64,000 nucleotides of DNA from Sepiola atlantica (GCA_963556195.1 OY744521.1:133303288-133367287); one strand, 5' to 3'; numbered from the stretch's first letter, positions 11,340-23,470 are shown. The notes: a model not told the origin generated them from the sequence alone. Made by a program: numbers and translations.

Positions 11340-12115
11340 TGTCTTTGCAGCATAACAATCACTATTTCTGTTTTAACTTATTTTTTTATAAGGTTTAACT
11401 TTGTTTTTTGATATACTTTTTTTATATGCGCAATCCCCGATAATTCAATGTCTTTTGAGTCCTGTTTTTGATTGATACATCTTTGACAGTCCTCGGCCAA
11501 CTTTTGTAGTGTAAGGCTTGGTTCATTCACTAACTTATTTAAGTCTCTACGCCTAATCTGTTTCATTTCCTAAGACCGATGTTTGTACGAAAATTAAACA
11601 CTTGAAATTATCGGCACTCAATTCAGCTAGTTTAAAGTCGTCACAATGGTGGTTTACTATTGATGCAAAAGTAACGTAATCTTCCTCATCTTTTTTACCA
11701 GGTGTATCGACTTCCAGCGTTTGTGAAATAACGTGGTCGTGGAACTGAACAATTCCGTTAATAATTTTACCACTTATATAAAAGATAAATCGCTAGTTTT
11801 TCGAGGCAAAATAAAATCCACGAATTTCGTATGTTCCGTGATACCAAGTTTTTTAAGCAGCAGGCGAACCTTTTTTTAGTCAGCACAACTTTCGCAGTCA
11901 ATTGTATATAAATCTTCATATCTTTGAAAATATGCTGCGAACGTATTTTCTTCCGAATACGTTTAATTTTCGATTGCGTTCTACACGGCGTTCTGCGACA
12001 ATGCGTTGTTACTTTCAGCCCCTTTGTCTCTACGACATATTGTTTGTATAAGTGTTTCCAATCTGTCGTCATTTTTTTCTTTAGCTGACACATCTTTATA
12101 GTTTGTTCGAGATGA
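11340..12115 (-). pseudogene. gag: Gypsy Gag remnant
   Basis: Two broken frames, 11767-12093 and 11378-11566, correspond to the capsid-like part of Gag, the particle-forming protein. Readings in alternate frames give a RYEDLYTIDC-type word near 11905 and a QRCINQKQDSKDIELSGIAH word near 11430. The same order (RYEDIYN, then a QDSKN..HIKK word) occurs in element B on the plus strand. The alternate-frame shifts show loss of function. Confidence 0.7.
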
Positions 12116-12989
12116 AGCTTTTGGAATTGTTCTTCAGTTTGCTGTTGTTGTTTTTGTTTTTCATTTGCTCGTGTAAAAGCTTTTGAAATTTCTCCTCAGC
12201 CTGATACTACACTACACCTTGTTGGGAGATTTGAAATCTTGTTAATTCCGTGATGATTGACTTAAGGTCTTCTATAAGTACTTTTTTACTTTTTTTTTTA
12301 GAAAATGACTATTTTCCTTTTTAGTATGGCTTCGTAAGAAGGTGTTTTCCTATGATCAGCGCTTGCTGGACGCCATCTTACTTGTGAAAAGATCATGAAA
12401 CCTTTTTTTTTACTACGCTTTACGCGTTTTAGTTTTAGAAAAGATGAAAAATACTCTTTCACAATTTCTTTCTTTTCGGTAAAATAAAATCATATATTCT
12501 CTTATTTGTCACATATTCTAACAGAGTCGGAAAACAATGTTGGGAGAGAGATACAAAAAACTAGTCTTTTTTTCAATTAAGAAAATAATCAATTTGGTTT
12601 TTCGTGTTTTTTGTGTGTTTTTTTTACCGAAACGTGTTTTCAGGACTAGACCATGTGTAGTCGATTTCATGAAGTGTTGTTCCTTTTAAAATCCAACGTC
12701 GGTGTTTTCGAAGGTTCCGGCAAAAATTCTTTGTTGTTTTTGTGTTTTCTGTTGTAACTCGTCGATAGTTGTGGTTTCCCGTATACGTGTGGGTACTTTG
12801 TCGACCGTTAGTCGGCGACCCGTGTCAGTTCGAATTGCCTTGTCACCAGTGTGTTGTGACCCTGTTATGGGCCGAAATAAAGACACGGAAACACGCGGTA
12901 ACAGGAACAAAGATATATTATTGAAGAAAAAGAATATGTATACAAGAAGTGGTATTCTGGACTACCAGTATAGAACTGGGGTGGAAGAA
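12116..12989. other. Unresolved segment with GC-richer block
   Basis: The block 12640-12905 is noticeably richer in G and C than its surroundings and contains an AATAAA at about 12876 on the plus strand. Open frames exist on both strands (12702-13013 plus, 12686-12910 minus), but neither shows a domain I recognise. It could be untranslated sequence of the neighbouring Gypsy copy or of another element. I found no matching LTR partner in the window. Confidence 0.4.
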
Positions 12990-13626
12990 GTTTATTTATT
13001 TATATATAAGTAAATTACATATAAAATGCGGCACAAGGCCAACAAAAGAAGCGGGTGGAGTTTGGTCCATAGTAACAAAATGAACTAACCTAGCTAGTTT
13101 CATTTAGGACCATCATTATCCAAAATACCGCATTTATAATATACAACCTTCTTCACCAATCACCAAAAGTATTCATACTATGACTATCCTACTAAAAAAC
13201 TTATATATCGATATATACAATGGGCGATTTGGGCACGAAAAATGTTATATACAAAATGTGGATGATACATATGTACAATGAGGAGAAAAAAAAGAATAAA
13301 ACTAACCCAAGTTAGTAAAAGATCCCCCACTACTAATCTGTGGCAGATATGCAGATTTACCAGTCGAAAAGGAAAAGAAAGTTGATACAGGCCCCAACAC
13401 TTAATTACTAATACCTCCTTCGAAAATATCGAAGGGTGACCTGCATCTCTGGCATATCACGCTATATGTCACCTAAATAGGGGAAAAACACAAAAAACAG
13501 GACCCTAATTAAATCTATTCTTACACTAGCTAAGTTATGGACTTGGCATAACTATTACAGGGAACATATACTAACCTATAAACGGGTCTTGAACAACGTT
13601 CGTTTTTTAATACCAATATTCTTTTC

Positions 13627-14124
13627 CTAAGGCACGTCTAGATACCACTCAATGCCAGCTGCTGTCACTGTACAAACACGCGCCACTCTCACCAATCTAT
13701 CACCAAATTCTGCCGACGGGAGTTTAACCCTATCGACTCCAATGCGAATCTTCATAAAATACTTGAAAATTCGAATAAGTTCGAGAGAAGCGAAGGTCTC
13801 ACCGTCGTAGACAACTTCCATGCGCGTTGACCATGTAGCTCGTGTCGCAATCGCTAGTAAGTTTAAAAAGACAAAACTTATTTGCCTATCTGTTGTCGGC
13901 GCCAAGTTGCTACAGACATTAATTGGTTCTAGGTCAAAGGACGTTACGTTCAGGATGCGAACCATGAGACTAGCAAGAAGCTTCATCAGCTGCACCATGA
14001 TGCGGCAATAAAGGAAAGTGTGACTCAAGTTCCCGACCTCGACACCACATCGGACGCAAATAGGCGAGTTTGTAATACCAGCTGAATGGAGTCTCTTGCG
14101 AATACAGAGTGCATTTCTAATCAT
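13627..14124 (-). pseudogene. LINE ORF2 C-terminal region with zinc motif
   Basis: This 165-codon frame starts RNALCIRKRLHSAGI and has CVRCGVEVGNLSHTFLYC, a CX2C...H...C motif like the one after the reverse transcriptase in L1- and Tx1-type ORF2 proteins, thought to bind nucleic acid. The C-terminus ends IEWYLDVP at a natural stop. The segment joining it to the RT frame (14125-14692) is interrupted. No host function is expected. Confidence 0.7.
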
Positions 14125-14692
14125 CAGCCAGGCCAGCGATGCTTCGTCGTTATTGAAACATCCCTACCCGGGCGCCTACGGCCAAAATGAGCGTAGCTCT
14201 CCTTTCGTACACCCGAGCCCCTCAATCTTATCATCACGAACAGACCCCCTCACCATAACACGATATAATGCATTTCGGGACAACAGCTGGGTGTCAGAGA
14301 GACCTTCTTACACCCGTAAGAGGAACTTCAAACCATGGCGACACTCGTGATAAAAGGAGCACTCACTTCGGGGCAACTTGGGTGTCTCCCCCCTCATGCA
14401 AGTGCTCACTTTTCAAAGCCGGAAAGGTTTTCTTAGTGTCTTTCTTCCAAAAGCCACCGTTTCCCTCACATTGTGTACACATTCGATCCAAGTAATATAG
14501 TCGAAGCGTAAGTTGACGCTATGCATACCAAGACTGCCCTCAGAGTGGTAGCACTGAAAGACGATATAGGATAATAGGATAGATGTGTGAAAGACACACT
14601 TTCGCTCTCCCCTTTAATGAAAGATTTCTACGGGTCCACAGACTAGCTACGGTCCGTATCCTCTTCAGTACTTCTGACCAATTTTTCTCCAG

Positions 14693-15850
14693 CTAAAGGT
14701 CAGGACCAAACCAAACGCTGAGGAGCTTGCATAGTCCGTCATTCCAGCTGAAGGGCCCCTGTAGGGATACACCCCTCCAGGCATCAATGCGTAAGCTCAC
14801 CGACTTGTCGCAGTTAATTTTCGCCCCTGCTATAGTTTCATACATTCTGATTTCTCTGTCGACGACACTAATCTCGGCAATGTTCGTTACAAGCACTGTT
14901 ACATCGTCTGCATAGGTGGAGTACGTAAACGTGATGCAAGCACCTATCAAAGTTATACCACGTAGGACCGGATTCTCCCTGTGAAAGAAAGGTTCAAGCA
15001 CATAAAGCATCGGTGAAAGATTACAACCCAGACGAATAGAGTTGGATAAATCAAAGGGCGTCGATCTCCAACCGTTCACTTCTACCAACGCACCGGGTTT
15101 TGCGTACAAGAGGCGAATCCAGGAACGAAAATGCGGGCCAAACCCGGCCGCAGACAAAACAGCTTCCAAATAACGATAGTCCATCCTATCGAAAGCTTTG
15201 GCCATATCTATATTGATCAGCACGGCTTCGGTGTTGACTTTCTCAGAGATCAAGCGTAACGCATGCAAGTTATCCTGAATAGTCCTACCCTTCACAGCAC
15301 AAGTCTGGTCAGGGCTTATCAGCCCTAGCAGGACAAGCTGCAGACGATTACTAAAAATGTTTGCCAAAATCTCTGTATTTAACATTGTTAAGGGCCGAAA
15401 ATTACCTAACCCATCCCCACCATCTTTGCTCTTGCGAACGAGTTTCACGATAACCCTGGTATAGTACTGAGGTATAGACCCGTTCCAAAACCAAGAGTTG
15501 AATAAAACAGTCAGCAAGGGTACAAAGATGTGCGACAGCCTCAAATACACCTCGTAGGGCAGACCATCGATCCTGGGAGACTGGTCTCGGCCGACCTTAC
15601 CCAAGGCTTCCAGAAGTTCTTCCTCAACCTAGCTTCTCGGGTCGCCTCAAGACGAGCAAAGTCGGCTAAATAGGGGTTTAACTGCACTAATGACAGAGCG
15701 GGCTGCCTGGTAAAAAGCACCTGAAAATGAGAACAAAACGCCTCCAAAATACCTTCGTTTGTAATCACGGTACGTCCCTCCGGCAATTTGACACGGCCGA
15801 TATGTCAGTCCGTAGCACGTCGTCGCTCCTCTACACGCAATTCAGCCTCA
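14693..15850 (-). pseudogene. LINE ORF2 reverse transcriptase, frameshifted
   Basis: The main frame, 15604-14693, runs through the RT motifs in order: SPRIDGLPYEVY, NFRPLTMLNTEILANIFSNR, DQTCAVKGRTIQDN, INIDMAKAFDRMDYRYLEAV (motif A), GFGPHFRSWIRLLY, RLGCNLSPMLY (motif B) and the active-site YADDVTVL (motif C). The FGPHF...WIRLLY and VNGW words favour the L1/Tx1 group. The upstream part is in another frame (15541-15786, with EGILEAFCSHFQVLFTRQ), and the overlap of the two readings places a frameshift at about 15610-15640. A further in-frame stop lies near 15805. Confidence 0.9.
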
Positions 15851-15856
15851 GATGTT

Positions 15857-16075
15857 CCCCTATCGGCTTTTGGGATTGCATGTGGTTTTCTTTTCGGTAC
15901 ATTTAATTGTAAGGTGGTCAATGCCACAACAGGTCCAACAAGGCGGCCTTCTTTCGGCGACAATGATTGGTAGTTTGTCCTCTCCGACCTGGAATTTAAA
16001 AAATAGGGAATTTTGCCGAAGCATTTTTGGTTTAGCTGATATCAAAGTGTCATACCGATACATACTTATCACAGC
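15857..16075 (-). pseudogene. LINE ORF1 C-terminal zinc knuckle
   Basis: The frame contains ISAKPKMLRQNSLFFKFQVG, then AERRPPCW and CWTCCGIDHLTIKC, a clean CX2CX4HX4C knuckle of the Gag-like ORF1 proteins of Tx1/L1 elements, which coat the element RNA. Its stop at about 15860 is followed almost at once by the pre-RT part of ORF2, so some 1 kb of ORF2 is missing. The 5' end near 16085 is a truncation. Confidence 0.75.
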
Positions 16076-16089
16076 TAACTGCCATTAAA

Positions 16090-17000
16090 TCTCCATATTT
16101 CTGTAGAAAAGCTGCACTCTTCCAACACCATCAGACTACGAAATAGTTTCTATAATCTCTCCCCCTTAATAAGCAAAATTATCCTGACCGAACAAAAACT
16201 GAACCTAGATCATGGATCACCTCTTTTTCTCTTCGCTCTCAATTGTACTTACACACAAGTCCCCGCATGTGAACACAATTCAGATACTCTCACAAATATT
16301 TAGATATTTAAACCCCTTTTTGCTCTCAATTTAATCTCAAACCATCATCACTCCATGCACAAAATTACCACATTCAACTAAACTAATATCACTGCTCTCC
16401 TTCTGTTTCTTTTTTTGTCTTCCTCTCACTGTCACATTCTCCGCACATTTCAACACGTTCGTTCTAACTTACTTATATCCATACATTCCTGACATAGCCA
16501 GCTGGGCAAACACTCCTACTCTCCAAAAATGTCACACCTAACCACAACCAAATCTCCCCCCTCTTCCACACACATTTCATCCTTTCGACTACTTCTTTCA
16601 CATTGCTACCGACCTACCCCTCCCACTTCTAATCACCTTCATTTTTTTCAAATCTTTTCTAAAACCTACACACCAAAAACACAGAGACTCCCACTCCTCT
16701 ACTCTTTCCTCACCCCTTCACTTTTTCACTCACAAACATCAACATTAATTTCATTCACCCCACCCGTCAACTTTTTCACTCACAGCCTCCACATTATTTT
16801 AATCTCATGTCACCGACTTCCATCAACTTAGACCTCGGCCCTGTGTTCCCAGTAGTGACTACTACTTCTTCCCATTAACCCATCATGCCAACCAATATTT
16901 TCATGCACCTGTATGACATTTTTCTTAAAATTATCATCCTGAGGAAGTCTTACAAATAAAGACGAAACGTTGATGAATACATAAACATACATCTTTTTTG
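16090..17000 (+). other. Pyrimidine/C-rich strand with hammerhead-like end
   Basis: From about 16090 to 16830 the plus strand is strongly depleted of G and rich in C and T, in contrast to the neighbourhood; the 100-codon frame at 16529-16831 is a by-product of this bias. The segment ends with a hammerhead-like word cluster at 16939-16968 and then with GTTGATGAATACATAAAC. This layout suggests the untranslated end of a Penelope-like element without its coding part. Confidence 0.4.
16930..16990 (+). ncRNA. Hammerhead-ribozyme-like motif (incomplete)
   Basis: CTGAGGA at 16939-16945 fits the CUGANGA core. GTCTT (16947-16951) can pair with AAGAC (16959-16963) as stem II, with one extra A before the stem. 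GAAAC follows at 16964-16968. A third stem would need CGTT to pair with a later AACA, which gives one mismatch, and I find no convincing stem I. Self-cleavage is doubtful. Confidence 0.35.
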
Positions 17001-17024
17001 TTTTTTCTTTTTTTATTTCCCATT

Positions 17025-17028
<4 letters not shown>

Positions 17029-17085
<57 letters not shown>
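17029..17085. repeat. (TA)n array
   Basis: About 57 bp of pure TA dinucleotides. Confidence 0.95.
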
Positions 17086-17087
<2 letters not shown>

Positions 17088-17584
17088 ACTCATGCTTGTA
17101 TGATTCTCTACATATATAACAATGATTTGATATATTTTCTTATTAAGAGCTATTGAACATTTCAAAATATTTTGTTCAACTTTTCCATTTCCAAAGTGAT
17201 TCCTATTCAAACTTATCTGAACTATATGCATTTACTTTTATACGGCCAAGTCTTATTCTATGAAATGCTGGTAAAAACGGACGAACCACTTCGTGAAATT
17301 TCAGACACCTACAATAAGAATTGCATTACATTAAGCATTTTACAATTTTGCCACTGGTTTCATACGTGATTTTGTTGATTGTAAGTTGCTGTGGTTTTAT
17401 ATGGATTGCGTCCTGTATTTTTCATTATTTTTAATTGATTTCTGAGAATATTATTTAAGCGTTATTTATTAGAATTTGTCTTAAATTCGCGGAGGGGTAG
17501 TAATATTTTTTTGCTTAAGTTTACAAGATGCATTGTGAGGCGATGGAATAGTGTAGTGGTTGTAAAACCAATGTAGCTATATAC

Positions 17585-17587
<3 letters not shown>
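17086..17587. other. Unannotated AT-rich gap
   Basis: A 65-codon frame at 17172-17369 has no recognisable domain. No repeats seen up to the (TTA)n tail of the LINE. Confidence 0.5.
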
Positions 17588-17670
<83 letters not shown>

Positions 17671-19620
17671 AGTTGCAACCTCCTACGTAGGTACATTTTC
17701 TTACGGAAATCGCTCCAGTCAATACATGAGGCCACTTGATGTAAGGAGCAAACAAGAACAAATGTGGGTATCACAAATATAGGAGATGCCTATTGTACTT
17801 ACTCTTGAAACGACGATGGTTATAGGTAGGGGAAGACAGTAAGTGGGGAGAGAGTTCCATGAGCCTGCGGTTCTTGGAAAGAAGCTACTGGAATAGGAAG
17901 TTGTACTACAATGAGATATCAAACAACGAATTGATGGCGACCACTAGACCAACGAGTCAAACAAGATGGAACAAAAGAAAATAGGAATAGATCAAGTAAT
18001 TCTGAAATACACATGGCATAATAGGATTTATAGAAACTACTGAGACTAGCAAAATCACGCCTGTGATAAAACGGGTCCAGAAAAAAAAGAAAGGGTTGGG
18101 CCAATCAAATTACAGATATGTTACTGCACCTTATCCGGAACCCTCAAGTGGGACAGAGATTCACCAGCCAAAATATGACAACAGTACGCCGTACATTGTC
18201 TGATTGTAGCTTTGTAGAGATACAGAATAGCGTCAGGTGTGAGGAAGTGTGTGGGGCGTTGGAGAGAACCGAATTTACGAGAAGTAGAAAGACCAATTAA
18301 TCTAATGTATGAACTCAAATAAATATTTTATGAGAATGAAATACAATGAAGTTTCAGAGTCGATTCCTCCTCAACAGCAGTTCCACCCATGATTATCTAA
18401 GGAACACAATTAAAAGACACGAGCTAAGTATTCACTGGATTAAATTAAGCAGGCCAGTTCGTACCCCAATCCAAAACTAAACCCAGGTCAACTTCTAGAT
18501 AAGCTGAATATTTCGACTGATCCAAGTGGATGTGTGAGAGGGAACATCAGAATAGACAGTAGTATCATCAGCATAGTTATTAATTAAATTTACAATATTC
18601 TCTTGAAGATCATATAAGAGAGAAAAAGCAGTGTTGGGGCTAGAATACAGCGTCAAGGAACACCAACATTGCATGGACATGATAATTAAGAGACATTACC
18701 CAAAGTTACTTGCAAGCTTCGATCAGAAAGAAAATATCTAACAATGTCAAGAACTTCACTACCAATACAATAACCCTAAAGTATGTGTAGGAGACAATAA
18801 TGTCACACTCTGTCAAACGCCTTTGAAATGTCAGACGCATTGGATGTTCACTCACCTGAATTAGCCATAAACCGACATATCCGGACAGTTACAACACTTA
18901 AAATATAAGCAGTTGAACGAAAACCACAAAAGCCATACTCAACATCAGTAGAGAGGTCCAGACATCCCAGAAAATAAACACGTTTGATGTTGACTAACCT
19001 TTCAAAAACCTTACTAATAATGGAGAGGAAACTAACCGGACGATACTTAGTTGGGTCAGACCGATCTCTATAATGTTTAAAGATAGGGGCAACAGAGTAT
19101 TCCTTCCATAAGGAAGGGAAACGGGAATTAGAGACACATATATATATATAATTATTTAAGAAGGAAAGAAGACAGTTCAGGAGCACAACGCCTGAGAACA
19201 ACTACTGGAATTGAATCATGATCAGACGCCTTAGACTGGGCAATATCAGAAAGAACCCTACCAACCATCTTATGACTGATAACAACAGAATCAAGAGACT
19301 GATCAGTTTTCAAAGGAAAATCAGGATGAAAAGCAGCAGAATCTTCAAGAGAAGAATTGTCAGCAAAAATACGAGAAAACTAGTGAGTAGTATCCTTATG
19401 ATATGAATTAACCCGAAGGCCATTAAAAAGAGGAGGAATAGCAGACTTGCTACTATTAATAATACTATTGTAGATTCTCTAAAATCACGAGAGCCAACAT
19501 TTTGAGATGAGATAGAGTCACACATCTTTTGTGAATAGCTTGACATAGCCTCATAGATTTAAGTAATGGTTTGGTGAGTAATTGCAGAGGCCCAAACAGA
19601 TGAAAACATGAAGGGGAATG
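17588..19620 (-). mobile_element. CR1/Jockey-type LINE A with (TTA)n tail
   Basis: On the minus strand broken ORF2 pieces run from about 19560 to 17760, then a short 3' untranslated part and a (TAA)n tail written as (TTA)n at 17588-17669 on the plus strand. The tail has about 27 triplets. A microsatellite tail is known for CR1- and Jockey-like LINEs. The 5' end is truncated within the region between endonuclease and RT. Exact clade assignment would need a phylogeny. Confidence 0.8.
17700..19560 (-). pseudogene. LINE A reverse transcriptase, multiply broken
   Basis: Landmarks along the minus strand: a pre-RT word CDSISSQNVGSRDFRE near 19500; SNSRFPSLWKEYSVAPIFKH near 19110; RPVSFLSIISKVFERLV near 19040; YGFCGFRSTAYILSVV near 18910; an active-site YADDTTVYS near 18560; THFLTPDAILYLYKATIR near 18230; and FFPRTAGSWNSLPT near 17850. 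All are typical of the RT and C-terminal domains of CR1/Jockey-like LINEs that copy their RNA at the target site. Several frames are used and stops are frequent, and some sequence before the YADD box appears to be missing. Confidence 0.8.
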
Positions 19621-20114
19621 ATGTTAAGTTTGAAAGTTACGATGAGAAATGAAGGTGGCAATTTCCACAAGAAGCCAGCCAGTAATCTCTTGCAGCATCG
19701 GTTTGAGACATACATAAAATTGGACAACATGGAACGCCACATAAGAATACATCACCGTGAAATAAACCTAAACATCAACTACAGCATAATCAGAAGAACT
19801 TAATTGAGGAGATGAGAAATATAACATGAGTCAGGGACAGAAGTAAGTCAAAAATCAAGTAAGGTACATAATGAGTCTAATTTAATTATTATCAATTGGG
19901 GGGATGTATCAATGTGCAATAGCTTTCATGGCTTTTTTCTTCTAATCTCAACTTTTGTTGAATACAATAGTATATATAAATATAGCTTAAATCGTGATGT
20001 TGGATGTAATTATTGTAAGTTGTGATGGTTTTAATTTTCGAATCATTAAATTTATTTGTTCATCGACGTTATAATAAGTGGATTCATTGTTGATAAGTGT
20101 TTGTTCTATATTTT
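19621..20114. other. Unannotated gap
   Basis: No recognised motif between LINE A and the Penelope-like fragment. A 61-codon plus-strand frame at 19618-19803 is not supported. Confidence 0.5.
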
Positions 20115-20990
20115 TTATTCAATAGATAGTATTTTTGAAGAGGGGATAAATTTGGCACGGTGCAATATATTTTTAACAATAGCTATTTTGTAGCGATAGG
20201 AACACTCGCTCTTTTTATTCAAAATACTAGAATCTAAACTAGTTTTTTTATAAGTAGACGTGTTAAATGTTTTTTTAGTGGTGTCAATGAGACCCTCTAT
20301 GAGTGGAATGTTATTATCTATGTTTAGGTCTATATTAAATTCATAAAAATAGTTCATTCTCATCAGCGAGATAAAGAATATCGTCGAAATAGTGTACGTT
20401 AATAAAATGTTGTTTAATGTTATAAAATATTCTACTTTCCAGAATCGAGCCGAGAACCGAACCTCCGTCAATTTGAGTGTAAATGTTTCCGTTGAAGTCA
20501 CGAGAAGACACTACGTTCGTGCAGATTAATATTTATTTCATAGTATTTTTGGATTAAATTTAAGTGAAGAGTGAGACATTTAATTGTGTATATTATTATA
20601 TCAATTGCTTCTTTTTAACGGGTATTCTTGAATAAACTTTCTACGTCAAGAAAAGCAATGAGTGTATTGCCCAGTTGTTAGCTTCATTATGTTTTTTACA
20701 CTTATTACGTGGAGTTAACACAATATTTACAAGGGATATACGGAGTAGATAGTCTATTACAGGTTAAGGAATATATAGTAGTACTACAGTGGCACATGAT
20801 AGGCCGAAGAAGAGAATTAAGTGTATGTATATTAACTGCTACGTATACTTATCCCAGATTGTAATCGACAATTATTTTATAAAGTTGAACATTATCAAGT
20901 CGTGCATTCTTGTCAGTGATAAGTCTGTTAAGTTGTGTCTTTAATATACTTCGTATCGCCGCCTCATCATGCATCTTGTGAACCCTAGTT
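20115..20990 (-). pseudogene. Penelope-like reverse transcriptase fragment
   Basis: Reading down the minus strand: LLRPIMCHC near 20800, FLDVESLFKN (motif A) near 20640, TQIDGGSVLGSI (motif B) near 20440, YFDDILYL (active site, motif C) near 20385, and a thumb segment FNTSTYKKTSLDSS then VKNILHRAKFI near 20160-20270. This order and the thumb words are those of Penelope-like retroelements. Stops and frame changes occur throughout, and a few residues are missing between motifs B and C. No endonuclease is seen downstream. It is a different kind from the element at 32.8 kb. Confidence 0.7.
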
Positions 20991-21478
20991 CAATTTACTA
21001 ACATCTACAAAAACACAACTGCCTTTCCTGTGATTTAAGACAACTCCTACTAAATAACACTAAAATAATATATTCAGAATCCACTTTTAAAAATAACAAA
21101 TACTGGAAGCTATCTACATACAAACACAACAAGCTACAGTTAAAAACATCACGTATGAAACCAGTGGCACACTTTTAAAATGCTTTACGTAATGCAAGCG
21201 TCGGTGAATTTAAATTTTCCACGTCTTTTGGGGAACAATGCGAACAGCTGTTTTCCCGTTTCTACGCTGTATTTTGGATAATTCTCTTTTTCTCCAGTTT
21301 ATTTGTACATTTGCTTTAACACCTGAGAATGTTTCGACGAACAATCGCTAACGTTCATGAAATCTATGGAACATTTATTAATTGTTTTAATTTTAATACG
21401 AAAATATCATTACAAATTTTGTAGAAATAACAATACGTATAATAAAACGGACGAATCTTGTTATTTTAACAAGTTTTG

Positions 21479-21481
<3 letters not shown>
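20991..21481. other. Unannotated gap
   Basis: AT-rich sequence without recognised features. Confidence 0.5.
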
Positions 21482-21555
<74 letters not shown>

Positions 21556-21759
21556 ATGTATAAAAATAAACATGTTTTTATCGAGTACACCTACATTGAA
21601 CAATCGAATATGAAATACATTTGTCATCCGCAAATCTGTATCTCTCTTCCTTTATTTATTTTTATAATTGCTCTATCTCGTATATTGAGCTTAAATCATT
21701 TCACTATAGGCATACTTCTCTAAAAATATACTTTTAATCATATATATATATATATATAA

Positions 21760-21810
<51 letters not shown>

Positions 21811-22366
21811 GGTGTGTACATATACACATATAATTATAATTATTTGTTTACCTACATACTCATACGTTTCATCTATCCGAGATCGTCAGTTTAGAGATAT
21901 AATTCGGAACCCTGAAACAAGTCATGTTGATCATTCAAATTACGACGGCTTAACCCTTGCAACCACACAACGACGCGGCAACCATGAACAGCTGCATACA
22001 TCGCTTAGAGCTGTAAACCTATTGCAAGCAGCATATGTCAACAGTGTCCATTTAATGGGAGAAATATGCATATCAAGCTATGATTTTGACAGCTCTAATT
22101 ATACTACTTACTACAGTACCCAACGTAGATCAGGGGCGACAGAATAATTATAAATATTTATTTATCTACATACATAAATAACAACTGCAGTTTCATGTTT
22201 TTTTAGTTCGATATATGAGGATGTGCCCACGTTTTGTGATTGGGTGTTATTCTACTCTTCTGTTACATATAATATTGTCTGTAAGATACTAACTTTTTTA
22301 ATTCTATTTAATACGTTTTATTCATTTATGTATTTATGTTTATTAAATATAATATGCATATACACA

Positions 22367-22445
<79 letters not shown>
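21482..22445. repeat. Three (TA)n / (TG)n / (CA)n microsatellite blocks
   Basis: (TA)n at about 21482-21553; (TA)n then (TG)n at about 21739-21806; (TA), (CA)n and (TA)n at about 22361-22445. Between them, 21807-22360 holds a 123-codon plus-strand frame whose first part is (TG)n translation; its remainder has no domain I know, so I do not call a gene. Confidence 0.9.
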
Positions 22446-22450
<5 letters not shown>

Positions 22451-23470
22451 ATTTCTAAATGAGAAAACCACTCGAGATTTAGACAACCACTTTTTCCTGT
22501 CGACTCCCGTCATGTATACACGACGTGAATGTCGAATAATATCGAGACAATATCCCCCACCCTAAAAAAACCAACTTCACCTCAACCCACCCTATATTTA
22601 TATGCATATATGTATTGCTTAGTTGGTTGATATATCCGGCGTTGTAGGAAAAGGGCATTCATAGATCGTTATTATCCGAACATATATCCTGTTTTTTATA
22701 TCTAGAAAAGAGGGACTGTATGGAATCGCAGGGGCTTGTTGACATACAGAATTTTTTTTAAAAATCGCTCTAATAGTAAAATATATTTATTTTAACTGAA
22801 CGGTTTTAGGTTATTTAATATCTTATATCCGTCAATTATGGGCTCCAAACTCCCTTTTCCGATGTGCATAACAATTGGAATTCCGACAAGAGTAATTTAT
22901 TAGGGAATACAAAAGTCTATACTACTTCTACTAGTACTACTACCACTTCTAGCTTAAATACTAACACAAGACTCACTTTAAAGCCTTAGTAGAATTGCAC
23001 ATACTTTTGGCATGAATCATTATATTAAAAAATTACTAATACAACTCACTAAATTTGACATGAAACACGATTAACATTAAATAGCTATCATATGAGGTTT
23101 ACGTTATTGGCTGGTCCAAGGATATTTAGTAGTAGAAGTAGTAGTCATAGTTCAAGTAATTGTAATAATAGTTGTATAAGCATTGATCCTATGCGTTCAA
23201 ACAAATACACATAATTGTGCTATGTTTTCTTTAAAGCAATCGATAGAAATTAGACAAAAAAATTAACATGAAGTACAGATATGTTCAGAGCATCAAGGCA
23301 GTGAAATTTGCGCTTACCTATCGAGAACCGATTTTTTTAGAAATCTGTGATCAACATTATGTCAAAGTTAATTAGGATTCAAGAAATATTCAGTCCCGAA
23401 AACTTGCGCGTACTACAGATCTTACTAACTAACACATTTCTTTCTCTGTTTTCTTTTTTTTCCTTTATAG
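22446..23470. other. AT-rich sequence upstream of exon candidate
   Basis: Nothing coding is visible. Near 22920-22980 there are CTA/ACT triplet runs. The last 50 bases carry a branch-point consensus TACTAAC (23423-23429) and a long pyrimidine tract ending TTTATAG, described under the exon candidate. Confidence 0.4.

Larger units (their letters stand above)
10025..12115 (-). mobile_element. Gypsy-type LTR retrotransposon A, truncated
   Basis: Gag, zinc knuckles, protease and reverse transcriptase pieces follow each other in the usual Ty3/Gypsy order on the minus strand, from 12115 down to 10025. The element stops inside the polymerase after a YLDDIL-type active site and a DKDG-type motif. RNase H, integrase and a 3' LTR are missing, and I could not identify a 5' LTR with confidence. 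Gag motifs are close to those of Gypsy element B at 48-53 kb, so the two are copies of one lineage in opposite orientation. Confidence 0.85.
12990..16085 (-). mobile_element. Tx1/L1-type LINE, internally deleted
   Basis: On the minus strand the order is ORF1 zinc knuckle (about 16075-15857), the pre-RT and RT region of ORF2 (about 15850-14693), an unclear stretch with frameshifts, and an ORF2 C-terminal part (14124-13627) followed by about 600 bp of untranslated sequence. The probable 3' tail is the ATAAATAAATAAA-like run at about 12990-13005. The apurinic endonuclease domain that normally opens ORF2 is absent. The element is 5'-truncated in ORF1 and dead. Confidence 0.8.

Noticed and set aside
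16529..16831. 100-codon Ser/Thr/Pro/His-rich frame
   Set aside because: It follows from the extreme C/T bias of the segment, which removes stop codons. No domain.
21776..22147. 123-codon plus-strand frame starting in (TG)n
   Set aside because: The start is microsatellite translation and the rest has no recognisable domain or splice signals.
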